Shown here: positions 10,391-21,083 of the stretch, one piece after another
Position numbering within the stretch: the stretch's first letter is position 1
How the letters are laid out: each line of letters begins with the position of its first letter
Source: Hexactinellida sp. DTS-2022
Taxonomy: Eukaryota > Porifera > Hexactinellida
Direction: 5' to 3'
DNA length: 64,000 nucleotides
Assembly: GCA_028753945.1 (NCBI GenBank)
Contig: JAPNXP010000004.1
Span: forward strand, 620,001 to 684,000
Position numbers and translations under genes: made by a program
The notes under the pieces: model-generated
The model's database searches: none
Told to the model about the DNA's origin: nothing
Seen by the model: only the letters and a program-made list of their open reading frames with translations

Positions 10391-10862
10391 CTTAAAGAAT
10401 ATAAATTCTTACTGCTGCCTCACTACACAATTGAGGTTGATTATTTAGTATTCTTCACCTACATATTTCCGAAATTGCATGCTTTGATTAATGCAGTTTT
10501 GTTCCCATCACTTTCGTTAGTTCCTTTGGTAATTTACTGTCAGTTACGTCAATAAAATATGCATGTGATTACTAGCAATTTTGATAAGCAATTTACTAGC
10601 CTAGGATTTATCTTATTATGCATGGCAAATCAATGAGTGTAATGATAATAATTTATTCAACAATTTATTATACAAAAGCAATAGTAAATGGCATTAATTA
10701 ATTATTTGACATACCTTGGCTCCCGAATAGCACATACTGAACTAAATTAAGTACGAGTAATTTACAATCCAAGTCACAAGTTCAACTTATTAATTATGAA
10801 TGTATTTTGAGGAGGGTAACGCAGCCAAGCGGCCGTAATTTGTGTTGCATAGTGTCCAACGA
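10391..10862 (-). repeat. Inverted segment relative to gene units 1 and 3
   Basis: This block is the reverse complement of about 1125-1595 (unit 1) and 24670-25135 (unit 3); for example gctgcctcactacacaattg here reads caattgtgtagtgaggcagc there. Immediately to its right the sequence rejoins the normal unit order at aagtaactggcgtcaa. The inversion breakpoints are therefore sharp. Confidence 0.85.
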
Positions 10863-11725
10863 GTTAAGTAACTGGCGTCAATTAAAAAGTGAAAAATTAT
10901 ACAAATTTGAAGAAACATATAATACAGTATTTTATATTTAATGTGACAAATTTTGTGCCGACCCAACCAAAATTGCAAGAGCTGAATCCAATTAGTTCCT
11001 ACGTCACATAATAAACCCATAAATGGTTATACATGTGTCTCATTTTATGTTGTATTATTATCTAATATTGTGGCGAATTGGATAAAAACTGAAATGGGTA
11101 TTCCCAAATATGTGCTTTCAAAGCCTCTCATGACGTCATAATCCCGCTATTTTGTTAAAAACAACAACAGTAGAAATTAACCCAGCATGCAAGTTTTAAG
11201 ATCTCTAAAGCATATTGTGTTTCCTATTAATTCTGGAGAAACACACAAACATACACAAAACAAACAAATACAGAAAATTTGCTATTAATATACTGTATCT
11301 AAAGATGCTAGATAGATGATAAACCATGCCCCAAATTTGTTAAAAAGGATTCTAAATAGTACTACGTAGTGATGTTACAAATCGTTCCAATACCACACAC
11401 AGAGTATAACAAGTGATAGTCCAACATTGTTTACCAAAGTGTTTATAATCATTATTACAAAGTCCACATTACTTATTTCATATTCTTTCATATATCAATT
11501 CTACCATTTGATTTCTCGGTTATTCTATCTCTTGGCTGTTCCACGTAGTATTACTTCATTTTAACTATCGTCGCAATTTGCACTAGCAAAGTAAATCTAC
11601 ACAATGTATTAAATTTGAGAAGTTAAAATTTTTCCAGTATTTGTGTATTTATTGTATTTATAAACTATTTGTGTTTGAATTTTTAGAATCCTTTTATCTC
11701 TAATTCAACATCATTGAGGATAACA

Positions 11726-12808
11726 ATGATCAACTCTATAAACTACAAAATAAAAACATCTTTCAAAGCGAAGCTACTTTTGGTCGTTTTTGTATGTTAC
11801 ATTACAATCCACCTCATATTATTTGAGGAATATCTCATCAGTCTAAGCCCGAAAGTGCAATTAGTTCGAGTTATTCCATATTTTACAAGTGACCACTTAG
11901 CACAAAAGAAATTTGCATACCTCGTCCAGACTGAACAATGTCTATCTGAATTATTTATGTTGTCTGAATATTTATCAAATTCTGTTGAATGTCAATGCGA
12001 TGTGATTGTTTTCGGTTATGAGGGAAAATGTTTGGATACTAGACATAATCACATTGTCTATTTATATGAGCCAAATTCAACATTGAATACTGGCAGAAAT
12101 CTTTTGTATTCAATTGCCAGAAAACGGAATGTGTCATATCTCTATTATATTTTCCTTGATGGGGATGTTTATTTCAATTACAATGTAGCAATTGCTCCAA
12201 AAGCTATGTTGACAAAATCTCCGTTGCGTTCCTTTGAGCAGTTTTTAATTGAACAAGAGCCCGGGATAGGTGTAACAGATTATAACACTCATCATGGTGT
12301 AGAATTCATTATCTCAAGAGTGCGGAAGAATTGCAATGTTAATGCGAAAACAGATCTATCAAATAGAACTTCCATCGATTCACTATACCTTACCTCTGTT
12401 CATTTCGATGCATTGTTTAACGCATTCCATCGTGAAATTGTGGACGAAATCCTACCCTATAATCTCGATAATGATAAAGTTAATTGGTATTTTAGCCAGC
12501 ATCATATCATAACTTTAATTGAGCTCAAGTTTAGAGGACAGGTTATGCTATTCCGACCTGTTATTGCCAACAATCCAGTGCATAACGAATATCCCAAAGG
12601 CGGTGAATCTCTCAATATAACTTGGCCCAAAATCGTAAAGAAAACAGTGTTGACAATGCCTAAAAGGTATCAAGATAATGTTTGGGTGAATCAGTTAATT
12701 GAAGATCCTATGGACTATACAGATAATTCTCTGGCAATGTGTTTTACACGTCCAATTCATCATTCGTTTAAATTGTATTCCCATTTTGAACTAAATTGGT
12801 CAGTATAG
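11726..12808 (+). CDS. Type II membrane protein, putative glycosyltransferase-like, copy 2
   Basis: 360 aa, single exon, ATG at 11726 (MINSIN); the reading frame extends four codons upstream only to a TTG. Same layout as copy 1: basic cytosolic tail, one membrane segment (about 17-33), CQCD cysteines, GRNLLY, FLDGDVYF, luminal sequons and the FELNWSV end. It is closest to copy 1, sharing PKRYQDNVWVNQLIEDPMDY near the C-terminus. Variable window after GIGVTD: YNTHHG. The frame is fully intact, so selection or recent conversion has kept it. The catalytic role is inferred from the DGD motif and topology only. Confidence 0.8.
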   Translation: MINSINYKIKTSFKAKLLLVVFVCYITIHLILFEEYLISLSPKVQLVRVIPYFTSDHLAQKKFAYLVQTEQCLSELFMLSEYLSNSVECQCDVIVFGYEGKCLDTRHNHIVYLYEPNSTLNTGRNLLYSIARKRNVSYLYYIFLDGDVYFNYNVAIAPKAMLTKSPLRSFEQFLIEQEPGIGVTDYNTHHGVEFIISRVRKNCNVNAKTDLSNRTSIDSLYLTSVHFDALFNAFHREIVDEILPYNLDNDKVNWYFSQHHIITLIELKFRGQVMLFRPVIANNPVHNEYPKGGESLNITWPKIVKKTVLTMPKRYQDNVWVNQLIEDPMDYTDNSLAMCFTRPIHHSFKLYSHFELNWSV

Positions 12809-13106
12809 GTGTTTGGTTTTGCATCCATTGAATCTCTTCTAAGTATCTGATTCTAATACTTGTATTCGTAGGATCTCCGATAGTATGTAGCAGTACACAA
12901 CTACACATCACTTAAATCCACCTAAATGTTGAATGAATTTCAATTGTTTTTCTTAGAACATCATTGTTATTTGACTTAATTAAATTTATGTTATGCCTCT
13001 TAGTAGTTTATTTATCTATCTATCTATTAATATCTCTATATTTTATATGAACACAATTGTTTCCTGTTTGTGTGTGTGTCCAGAAATTATACGATAGACC
13101 TTAAGC

Positions 13107-13390
13107 CAGTGGTTTTCAACCTTTTTTTGTACTACGGAACCCCTAAATTTTTTGTGGCGGCACGCGGAACCCTACACTTCTAATTCCTCTACGAATATAT
13201 TTATAACAAATTTAATATAATTATTTATTAACTAGTATTGTCAAGTATAGTTTTAATGTGAGATCTGTGATTGTTTACTTTTGGATATTTCTTTTATTCG
13301 TGGTCTGATAGTCAATAAGCTGCTAAAGATTGTATTTCCGAATGACTATTATGAGTCTCTGATGTATTTACATCGATTTGCCAATAATCC
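13107..13390. mobile_element. hAT-type MITE, left part only
   Basis: Same MITE as 3835-4145 at the equivalent place in the gene unit, preceded by the same ccttaagc. Its right end is lost where the MULE at 13396 begins. Confidence 0.8.
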
Positions 13391-13622
13391 CACTGAGTAG
13401 GAATTAGACCCAAAATAAAATGGGGAGCAGGAATTTGTCCCAAAATATTAACTTGGGAGAGCATGTTTTATAATGATTAATTAATTATTAAAGTGTAATA
13501 AATTAAATAAATGACAGTAATATAGAATGAGAAAAATGACAATGTATTATGCAATGATGATAAATAAGGAAAAATATAAAGAAAATTATTACAAAGGAAA
13601 GGTTCACTGTTATTGGAATATT

Positions 13623-15026
13623 CTAGTTATCTATCAATTTTTCCCGACAAATTGGGCACTCGCGCTTTAATCGCATTAATTCATTTGCACAATTTTCACA
13701 AAACCCAGCATGCGCGAAATTTCCATGTAAAAGTGCATAGTTCTCTATTCTATCCTGAAGACACACATTGCAGCGAGATTTATCGGATTCTTCATCATTA
13801 GGTGAATTTATTTCTTCTTGAAAAGACAGTGAATCACATGAGCTCAATACCGTTTTGTTTTCTCTACCAATTGTTTGAGAAATGCAGTTATCAATTCCAA
13901 TGCAGTGTATGTGCAATTTAAGTATTTTTGTTTTGTACTCATTTCTAAGTGCTTTCTTTAAACGATTCTTTAGTTTGGGGGGCCTTGAAATTTCCAATCC
14001 ATTTTCTAACCTTCGTTGTTCCAAATCATAATCATCCATTATATTGTTTAATGAGGATACAATTCCAGATCCAGATATGTCGTAGAATATCCTCTTCTGT
14101 TAAAATGGTAGAGACATCAATTGAGGAATCCATTTCTTGAATGCTTTGTTGTGTTTGAACAAATTGCAGAGCCCTAGTTTCTGTACTTGTCATAAATAGC
14201 TTTCGTATAATGGAACCAACATCCAATGATAACTATACCGAGGAAAATAGAGATAAACGCATTCCGTGAGGCCTTTTCAATATCACACATCGCAAAAAGT
14301 TGGTCTAAATTCTGGAACCAAATTATGAACAGCCGTTAGTATGGCCACATAGAGTTGCTCACTCTTCGCAGTCATGAGAATATGTATTGCAGGGATAGCG
14401 TGTTCTTTGATCCTTATAAAAATAGTTAGGAGTTGGTAGAAGAGACAGGGAACAACTTTAAAGGTAGCATCGAAATGGATTGTTTCTGCTTCCTTAAGTT
14501 CAGCTAGGCTTAGATCACTAGCGAAAATGACAGGCATTGACAGCTATCTCATTTCCCTCCCTAATTGTTACTCGGTGGTTACTGGAGTAAGGAGAATTCA
14601 TCAATAGTTCATCCAAATCTTCAGGAGTTGATGGCAATTTCGGCAATTGTAATCTACGTCTCTTTACCAGGGTGATTTCGAGTTTCTTGAAAGTCAAAAA
14701 GATCCTTCTTGGGAATCACGACACTTTTTGTTATAAACCTCTCGTAAATTATCTGTCGATAATTCAGGAGCTCTCTTTATTCTGTTTGTTAATATAATAC
14801 TTTCTGTTCCATAATCGCATTGAGAATGACTGTGATTTTTTGTCATTACGAGGAGATTTTCTGGTGTGTAAATTTTCGCCAAGCTAAGACATCCTTTCTG
14901 TTTTGCGAGAGTGCATCTTAGATAAATTGTACCATTATTTTCATGATACTTGACATATCGATAATATCCCTCAGAGATATAATTCACAGAATTTGATTTC
15001 TTTCCATCTACCACAGAATATTCCAT
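13623..15026 (-). pseudogene. MULE transposase with N-terminal FLYWCH and C-terminal MDM2-type RING, decayed
   Basis: Read from 15026 downward. A FLYWCH-type zinc finger (15026-14694) comes first (GYYRYVKY, RCTLAKQKGC, HSHSQC). Then the MULE catalytic core follows (14537-14283) with HFDATFKVVP, where D is the first catalytic Asp, and FYQLLTIF. After frameshifts GCWFHYTKAIYD is readable. A large internal deletion precedes the C-terminal frame 14039-13623 (138 aa). That frame holds a RING with spacing C-x2-C-x11-H-x4-H-x3-C-x2-C-x10-C-x2-C, almost exactly that of MDM2. Stops and frameshifts make the whole non-functional, but the RING frame is intact. The same order occurs in the second copy. 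Confidence 0.85.
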
Positions 15027-15139
15027 TTGATAGTTTCTGAAAGATGTTTTACGTTATATAGTAGACATTTTCTCAAGTGAAAACAAACAAAATAGAAGTG
15101 CAAAGTTACAACATTGATTCAATCAGAATCCCTAAATAT

Positions 15140-15290
15140 CCTGTTGTATTGATGACATCTTTTTGGGTCAAATTCCTACTCCCCATTTTATTTTGGGTCA
15201 CATTACTACTACCAATTTTATTTTGGGTCAAATTCCAACTTCACAAATTTTCGGTCAAATTCCAACATTTTTGGGTCTAATTCTTGCGTC
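15140..15290. repeat. Subterminal repeat array of MULE 1
   Basis: About four direct copies of a 30-35 bp word containing ttttgggtcaaattcc, ending with the terminal ttgggtctaattcttg. MULE 2 carries an equivalent array at 28078-28265. Such arrays are candidate transposase binding sites (inference). Confidence 0.75.
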
Positions 15291-15717
15291 TCCTAGAATG
15301 TTATGATATAGCTCATAATCGTATTTAGGATAACGTTTTGAGAATTAAACTAACTCACTTGAGCAACATTTTGCTTGAGGAAATCTGAAGATAATCGGAT
15401 AACCATTTGCATTTAAATTAACTAGGTAAATCCATAATAATTTCACAAACCAAAAAAATTAACTAACTTTAGACATAACAATCAGTACTTAAGGTCCTGT
15501 TTTGCCAATCTCTATAAATACTATGGATGGGATTCCTAAAAAGCAGGAGATCGGCTTTACAAAATCATTTACAAATAGTCGAAATAACAGGATAAAATGG
15601 GATGGTAAGTTACACTAGCCCATGATTTGTTTCTGACAACAGTGAATTAATCAAATTAAATTATACTTACAGTATACATTTTTGCGAATCGACTTTATTT
15701 ATTATACTTGTAGGCTC
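15291..15717. other. Intergenic stretch, no gene seen
   Basis: AT-rich, no recognisable gene or repeat. Confidence 0.5.
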
Positions 15718-15890
15718 CATAGGCGTAGGCTCCGGTAGGGTTGGTGAGGCCATGGCCCTACCAATAATTTGTCAAGAGCCATCATCTTATATTAAGTATG
15801 ATGCAAGTTAGCATAAATGGCCCTACCAATCCTGAGTCCAGGCCCAATGGCCCTACCAATGGCAATCCCCATCCCGAGTCTACGCCCCTG
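15718..15890. mobile_element. hAT-like MITE
   Basis: Ends cataggcgtaggctccgg and cccgagtctacgcccctg form an imperfect inverted repeat, and ggccctaccaat recurs inside. cttgtag occurs next to both ends (15707-15713 and 15891-15897), but four bases separate it from the left end, so the duplication is imperfect. Confidence 0.65.
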
Positions 15891-16427
15891 CTTGTAGCTA
15901 TATAATTTTTGGGATGGTTAGGGAAATAATACAACAAAATAAATTAGACTTTATGTTTCTTTGGACAAGTATAGCTTTATTTAGTATTCGCCAAACTGGT
16001 ACCAAACGTGCGCAGATTATTCTCTCTAGCACCCAACTTTTACCAATGTAAATTTAGTGTAAATAATTTGCTCGCTTCCTGCTTGTTGCATTTTGCAATG
16101 GTTCACAATTTTACAATATTTTATTTAATCTCACCAAGTTATTTTCATTCAATGAAACGGTCTATGACTTTTTCTGAAAACCCCCTAAAACAAAGCGGCT
16201 GCAGATCCCATAGTTTCCCTCGGCGACCACCCAGATGAAAACAAACTAGGTGCGAATTTCGCACCTAGTTGTAGACCTAGCTATGCGTACCCTTTCATTT
16301 ATTTGCTAAATATTTCGCACCCAGAATTACAAAGAATGCTTGGTTAGTTATATTTTAGATTTCATTTTCTTTTTGCACAAAAATGGGCAAACAGTGAAAC
16401 TATTAGAAAACATTAGCACTTATTCAT
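15891..16427. other. Intergenic stretch, no gene seen
   Basis: No supportable coding region. A palindromic word ggtgcgaaatttcgcacc-like (aggtgcgaatttcgcacct, 16249-16267) is present. Confidence 0.5.
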
Positions 16428-16660
16428 ACGAGCCCTTCTGTATCGGGCGCTTTGCAAAGGATCGTTTCTAGGCACCTCAAGTTAACAGCGCTATTCGGCA
16501 TTCTCATCTTTCTACCATTTTTCATAATTTTAACTTGTTTACCAATAATTATAATATCCGTTGAAATCTAACTAATAGGTTGATTTTGAATTTTCATTAA
16601 TTTGTTTACCTATTTGTGTAAACAACAACAATAAATATTCATATAATAAATTTGTAAATG
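16428..16660 (-). mobile_element. Helitron-like element, 3' part
   Basis: Minus-oriented 3' end (gagcccttctgtatcgggcg) with the shared internal module ttgtttacctatttgtgtaa. It ends at an aaatgcaaatttc word and lacks the 5' T/G-rich start. The hairpins are degraded, so it is an older copy. Confidence 0.55.
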
Positions 16661-16834
16661 CAAATTTCTGATAAGTCATTTAAAATTATATCGAAAATTT
16701 GTATTCTTTTAAGAGAATGAGAATGACGAATAACTACGTAGTCATGTTTACTCTTTTTAAAGAAAATTCCCCTATTAGCAACTAATTTTGCAACAAAACC
16801 CGAGTTGCTACTTGCTAGTAAAGCAACTCCATTG

Positions 16835-17262
16835 CAGGCCCGTAGCACGCCAACATTTATTGGTGCGGCATAGTGACGTTACCATATTTATTATAAACAG
16901 ACATTAATATTTTGTACTTTATACGCGCTTTACTCTATATTTTAAGTTACTCAACTAAGGGAAATACAAAAAATTACATAATACTAATATAATTTTATAC
17001 AGTCTTTATTGAAGTGTAGCAAGAGTTGCTACTGGCTAAATAATCTAATGTTTACAAATACTATATATTATAATGGTACCGAACTGTTTGTCGGTGCCAG
17101 CAGCAGCACTTATGCCACACCTGTATCAGTTGTGTTTACCAATACCATTATGCCGCACCTATAGTTGTCGGTGACTTAAAACTGTCCCCGAATATTTGTC
17201 TGGTCACCAAAATTATTGGTGCGGCCATGGCCGCACCTGCCGCACCTGCTCCTACGGCCCTG
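16835..17262. mobile_element. hAT-like MITE with CATTG flanks
   Basis: Ends caggcccgtagcacgcc and ggtgcggc...ctcctacggccctg are inverted relatives (caggcccgtag against cagggccgtag). cattg flanks both sides (16830-16834, 17263-17267). A five-base duplication is short for hAT, so class is uncertain. Inner words attggtgcggccatggccgc are palindromic. Confidence 0.65.
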
Positions 17263-17492
17263 CATTGTAGTTTATTACCCAAATACTTGTCTGAGACTTA
17301 GATTTTATAATTCCATTGTAATATACAATTATTTAACATTTTCCCCAAATTTATACGAAAATTAGTTTGGGATCTCATGTTCGGACTAGCGAGGACGTAC
17401 TGTATTACCATTTGAAGTTCTCAAATGGACATAGGGCTATGACAGTCGATTTATATTGGTCAGGTTGAAATAGTACTAACTGTATTTATGTA

Positions 17493-17635
17493 CAGTGAAG
17501 TTCGCGTGGTAGCAAAAGGCATTTTCTTGCTAATTGGCGAATTTGCTATTAGATGAACAGAATTAACAATAAATGCTCGCTTGTGACTGAAAATAAATTG
17601 CTAATAGAGCAATTGCTAATAAGCGAACACCACTG
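17493..17635. mobile_element. pogo/Tigger-like MITE with TA duplication
   Basis: Inverted ends cagtgaagttcgcgtggt and aagcgaacaccactg inside TA dinucleotides (17491-17492, 17636-17637). Length 143 bp. CAGTG(A/G)A starts with TA targets are typical of pogo-type Tc1/mariner MITEs. Confidence 0.8.
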
Positions 17636-17669
17636 TATCAAGGTTAATCAAGTTCTCTGTCGTTTAATA

Positions 17670-17712
17670 AATTCGGACAAACACACAACGATCGAATTTA
17701 ATAACATAGCAG
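17670..17712 (-). mobile_element. Helitron-like 5' end remnant
   Basis: Short minus-strand match to the conserved 5' wording (cggacaaacacacaac, gaatttaataacatag). Only the first about 40 bp survive. Confidence 0.4.
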
Positions 17713-17918
17713 ATAGTATATCCAGTTATATTCGTTTTAATTTATTTGTCTTGCGATAATAATACATAATTAGAACCAGATTAATATATTTTTTTTAAAA
17801 AAGATTACTATCGTTTTGATTTCGAATTTTCGTTTTATCATACTTGAGTATTATATATTAAACAATATTTAACAATATTTAAAATAATTAAAATATTTAG
17901 GGTACATCTCATGGATAT

Positions 17919-19099
17919 TTGCTGAAAAAGGGAGAAAAAATAGTACTGTCAGTCGGAATGTTGGCAATAGCGATAAAATGGTTTCATGATAAGTTGAACC
18001 ATCCAAAGCATACAACACTTAATAATTCATTAAAATATCATTTTCACATTTGGGGCGTTGAAAATGATAGCATTAAGAACTACTACAAGTCTACAACGAA
18101 TTGAATTGTGAAGTATGTCTGTCTAATCTCACACTCCCAAAACGAGGACATCACAAACACATAAAAACTTTTGCTGTTTTTGATCGGGTTCAAATTGATC
18201 TCACACAGATTGCGTTTGATGGTAAAGACATTCTCTCTAGAAAGGGATATAGGTTGATTTTGACAGTGATTGATTGTTTCTCTAAATTTGCATGGACTTT
18301 TCCACTCCAATCGAAAGAAACCAACCCTATATGTCTAATTCTGTGTGAGTTGTTTAAAAAAGAAGGAGTTCCTGAGATTTTACAAAGTGATAATGGGAGG
18401 GAGTTTGTTTCAAATGTAATTAAGTATGTGATGCCTAAACTTGGAATCAAATTGATTAATGGTTTACCTTATTCCCCTACATCACAAGGACAAATCGAAA
18501 GGTTTAATAAAACATCAAAATCCTCATTAAAAAAAGAAATTCAAGTTGAAATGTCGAAATCTTACACTTCAGTCATTGAAAATTGGTCAGGGATATTATT
18601 ACCTAGGGTAGTGGATATTTATAATCATAACAAGCATAGGTCGTTGTCAAGAACTCCCTGGGAATTATATTATGGTAGATCCTCACCCCATCCTTTTAAA
18701 TCTATAACATTATTTGAATCTTTTACGCCTAGTTTTGTTGAATCATGTTCAAACCCAAATGCCGAAGCAATTTCTTCCATAGAGACATATAATCTAAGTA
18801 ATGATTTGCGATTTCATGCAGATTTGAAAGAAACAATGACAATTCATACTTTATCACAGACTCGGAAAATCCAAATTGAGAACCATCGTAGAATAATCAA
18901 GAATCAGATTTCAAATGAAAAACTTGAAATAAGAATGAGTGGGTTTATGCGAAATCCAGAAATTTCTGGGAAAAAGCGAGAGAACTTTCATGAACCCTTA
19001 AATGTAAAAGCTAAAATTTTGAAATTTCATCCCCTTTCTAATCAATATTATGTTGAATATGAAAGCATGCAAAAAGGTATTAAGGGTGCTCTGTACTGA
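17919..19099 (+). pseudogene. Retroviral-type integrase / Ginger-like transposase with one frameshift
   Basis: The first frame (17919-18104) and second (18101-19099, 332 aa) overlap and are joined by a single frameshift. In order: an HHCC zinc-binding region (FHDKLNHPKH ... CEVCL), then an rve core with the D, D and E residues (VQIDL, LQSDNGREFV, SPTSQGQIERFN) and TPWELYYGR. The C-terminal part is lysine-rich and without a recognised domain. No reverse transcriptase or gag is near, so a DNA transposon of the Ginger type (integrase-derived transposase) is more likely than a retroelement. An OTU-protease-like frame 2 kb downstream on the same strand may belong to the same element. Confidence 0.75.
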
Positions 19100-19340
19100 T
19101 ATTTTGACACCCGACGACCTAATGTTTTTATTGCGTTTTTGGATAGTACTAATATATCTAAGATATCCCTGAAAATATTAGAGTTCTACTATGTATATAT
19201 CCTTAGTTATGAACTAGACAATGTCAATATAGGCCTAATCCATACTAGCCTAATATTTACAAAAAATTTTTATGTTAGTTTTTAGCGCGAAACATGTCAA
19301 TTATAAAATATACCTGAGTCAATACTCAATGTTTTAAATC
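19097..19340. repeat. Repeat shared with 59475-59690
   Basis: From the integrase stop codon on, the sequence (cgacgacctaatgttttt, aagatatccctgaaaatatt, catgtcaattataaaatata) matches 59475-59690. The second copy has no integrase beside it. Probably part of the integrase-bearing element and a deletion derivative. Confidence 0.75.
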
Positions 19341-21083
19341 GAACCGAAATATGCTTTTTCTTTAATCTACTCTATGTTATTGTCATTTTTGTGAAATTGG
19401 TCAAAAAAACCCCACTATTTTTCATTAAAAGTATACTAATTCAATTTTTTTGTATTATATTGCCAAAACTGCCCGCTTTTAAAACATGCGCCTACATATA
19501 CTGAGCATTTTAAAAAAAAGTTTGACTTTCTAGAATAAAAATTCTCATTTTTACATCCATATGCCCAAATGGTCTTTTTTTACACCTTCATAATTAGCAT
19601 TTAATTAATTTGTGTCGAAGTGGCTGAGTCCAGAATATGAAAGTGCGAGGAAAAGGAGTTCCTAAACTGCATAAAATAGATAATGTCATTTGAAATTGAA
19701 TTAGACTATTTTTAGAAATTTAGAGCTAAGCTCTATCTCATTTGGATCAGAAGTTGGATTTTTGTCAGCTTTTTAACATATTGCCACTTTGACACCACCA
19801 TATTTGGGCATTTGAAATCAGAACACATCATTCGAATTATAATATAATCCCAAAAGTTTATCCAATGAGTAAGAAATAGTATCATGATGTGACTAGAATT
19901 TTGGAGCTAGTCTCTGCTGTCCAGAGATCAAGAGTTACAAAATTTGATTCGTCATCAAAATTGGGCTCATCAAATTACCATATATGGTCATGTTAAAAAG
20001 TGTGACACCTAGAGTCCTAAAATGTATTATAAACGTATAGAAAGTCAGGTATTTACAGTATTTTCTAATGCCTATGATCATTTTATCTCAAAGCGTTTCT
20101 GATATATCAACAGGTGTGAAATGTCAGATTTTTTGCCCCCTTCTGTGGCCCAAAAGTCCATAACTTATCGAATAATGATTGGATCGTGTTGTTAAACGTC
20201 TCATTTTGTGCGCAAATGCTAATTCCATATTTGTATTACCAAATTGGTGTTTTATATAATACTTTATTGTATATTTGAGGGCCTTGAGGTGTGAAAATAT
20301 GACAAAACAGACAAAACCATAGTCATAAATTGGTCATAACTCATGATATATTATTGTAAAAGTGTTGAAAACAAATGCTACGCATAGATAAGAAGCTGGC
20401 GCATTTTTATGAAGAATAACAGAATTATTCTGCTGTCCAATTTCCCACAGTAATATATGTTCACCGGGTACTTGCATACCCTTCATATTCTTTTATGCCC
20501 CTAAATTCCTAATTTTTGACATATTCCTGAACTTTTTGACGTGAACCTGTATATTTTGACCTGTAGATTCCGAAATTTTTAATTTTGGGAACAATATATG
20601 GCAGTGTAGAATTTTATCACCTCTTTTGATGTTGAAATTCGGAAAAATTCGTGGGCCGCAGCCTTAGAATGCTTATAAAACCAAAAATAATAATCAGAAA
20701 GTCAAAAAATTTCTCTGGGGTAACACATGATGCATCCTCAGACCCTTGAACTAGAATTGAAAAATTTTCTTCTAACATTTTATAACGATAGTTTAGTGCA
20801 CGACTGCGTTTTATGATTATTTTGAAAAAATGCCCTTTAGCATCGTTTCTTCTGCAAAAATAAATAAAATAAAAATTATTACTGAGAGGAAATAGTCTCA
20901 TAATATTATGTTCAAAAATTCAAAAAGATTCAACAATTTTTGAAAAAATGTCATGCCCATATAAGGAAGTCGACGTCTTATTTTATTAAAAATTGAAAAT
21001 TAAGAAAATAAAAATCATAGAAGTCAATCTCTATCTCATCTAGAGTATTCCTAGTAGTAAATTATGCAATTCTGAGATTCACC
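19341..21083. other. Non-coding stretch between integrase and OTU frames
   Basis: AT-rich with many short T-runs. No frame with a recognisable product; short open frames (for example 20617-20901, minus) show no domain. It may be internal sequence of the integrase-bearing element. Confidence 0.5.

Larger units (their letters stand above)
13396..15290 (-). mobile_element. MULE transposon 1 (FLYWCH-transposase-RING)
   Basis: The ends share ggaattagacccaaaa (13396 onward) and, inverted, ttttgggtctaattcttg (near 15275), with 16 of 17 bases matching. Inside each end are tandem relatives of ggaatttgacccaaaata: two at the left, about four at the right. The coding remnants between are all minus strand. 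No matching 9-bp duplication is evident; the right flank does not resume the interrupted MITE. Confidence 0.8.

Noticed and set aside
13613..13801. Plus-strand frame over the RING region
   Set aside because: Opposite-strand shadow of the RING coding sequence.
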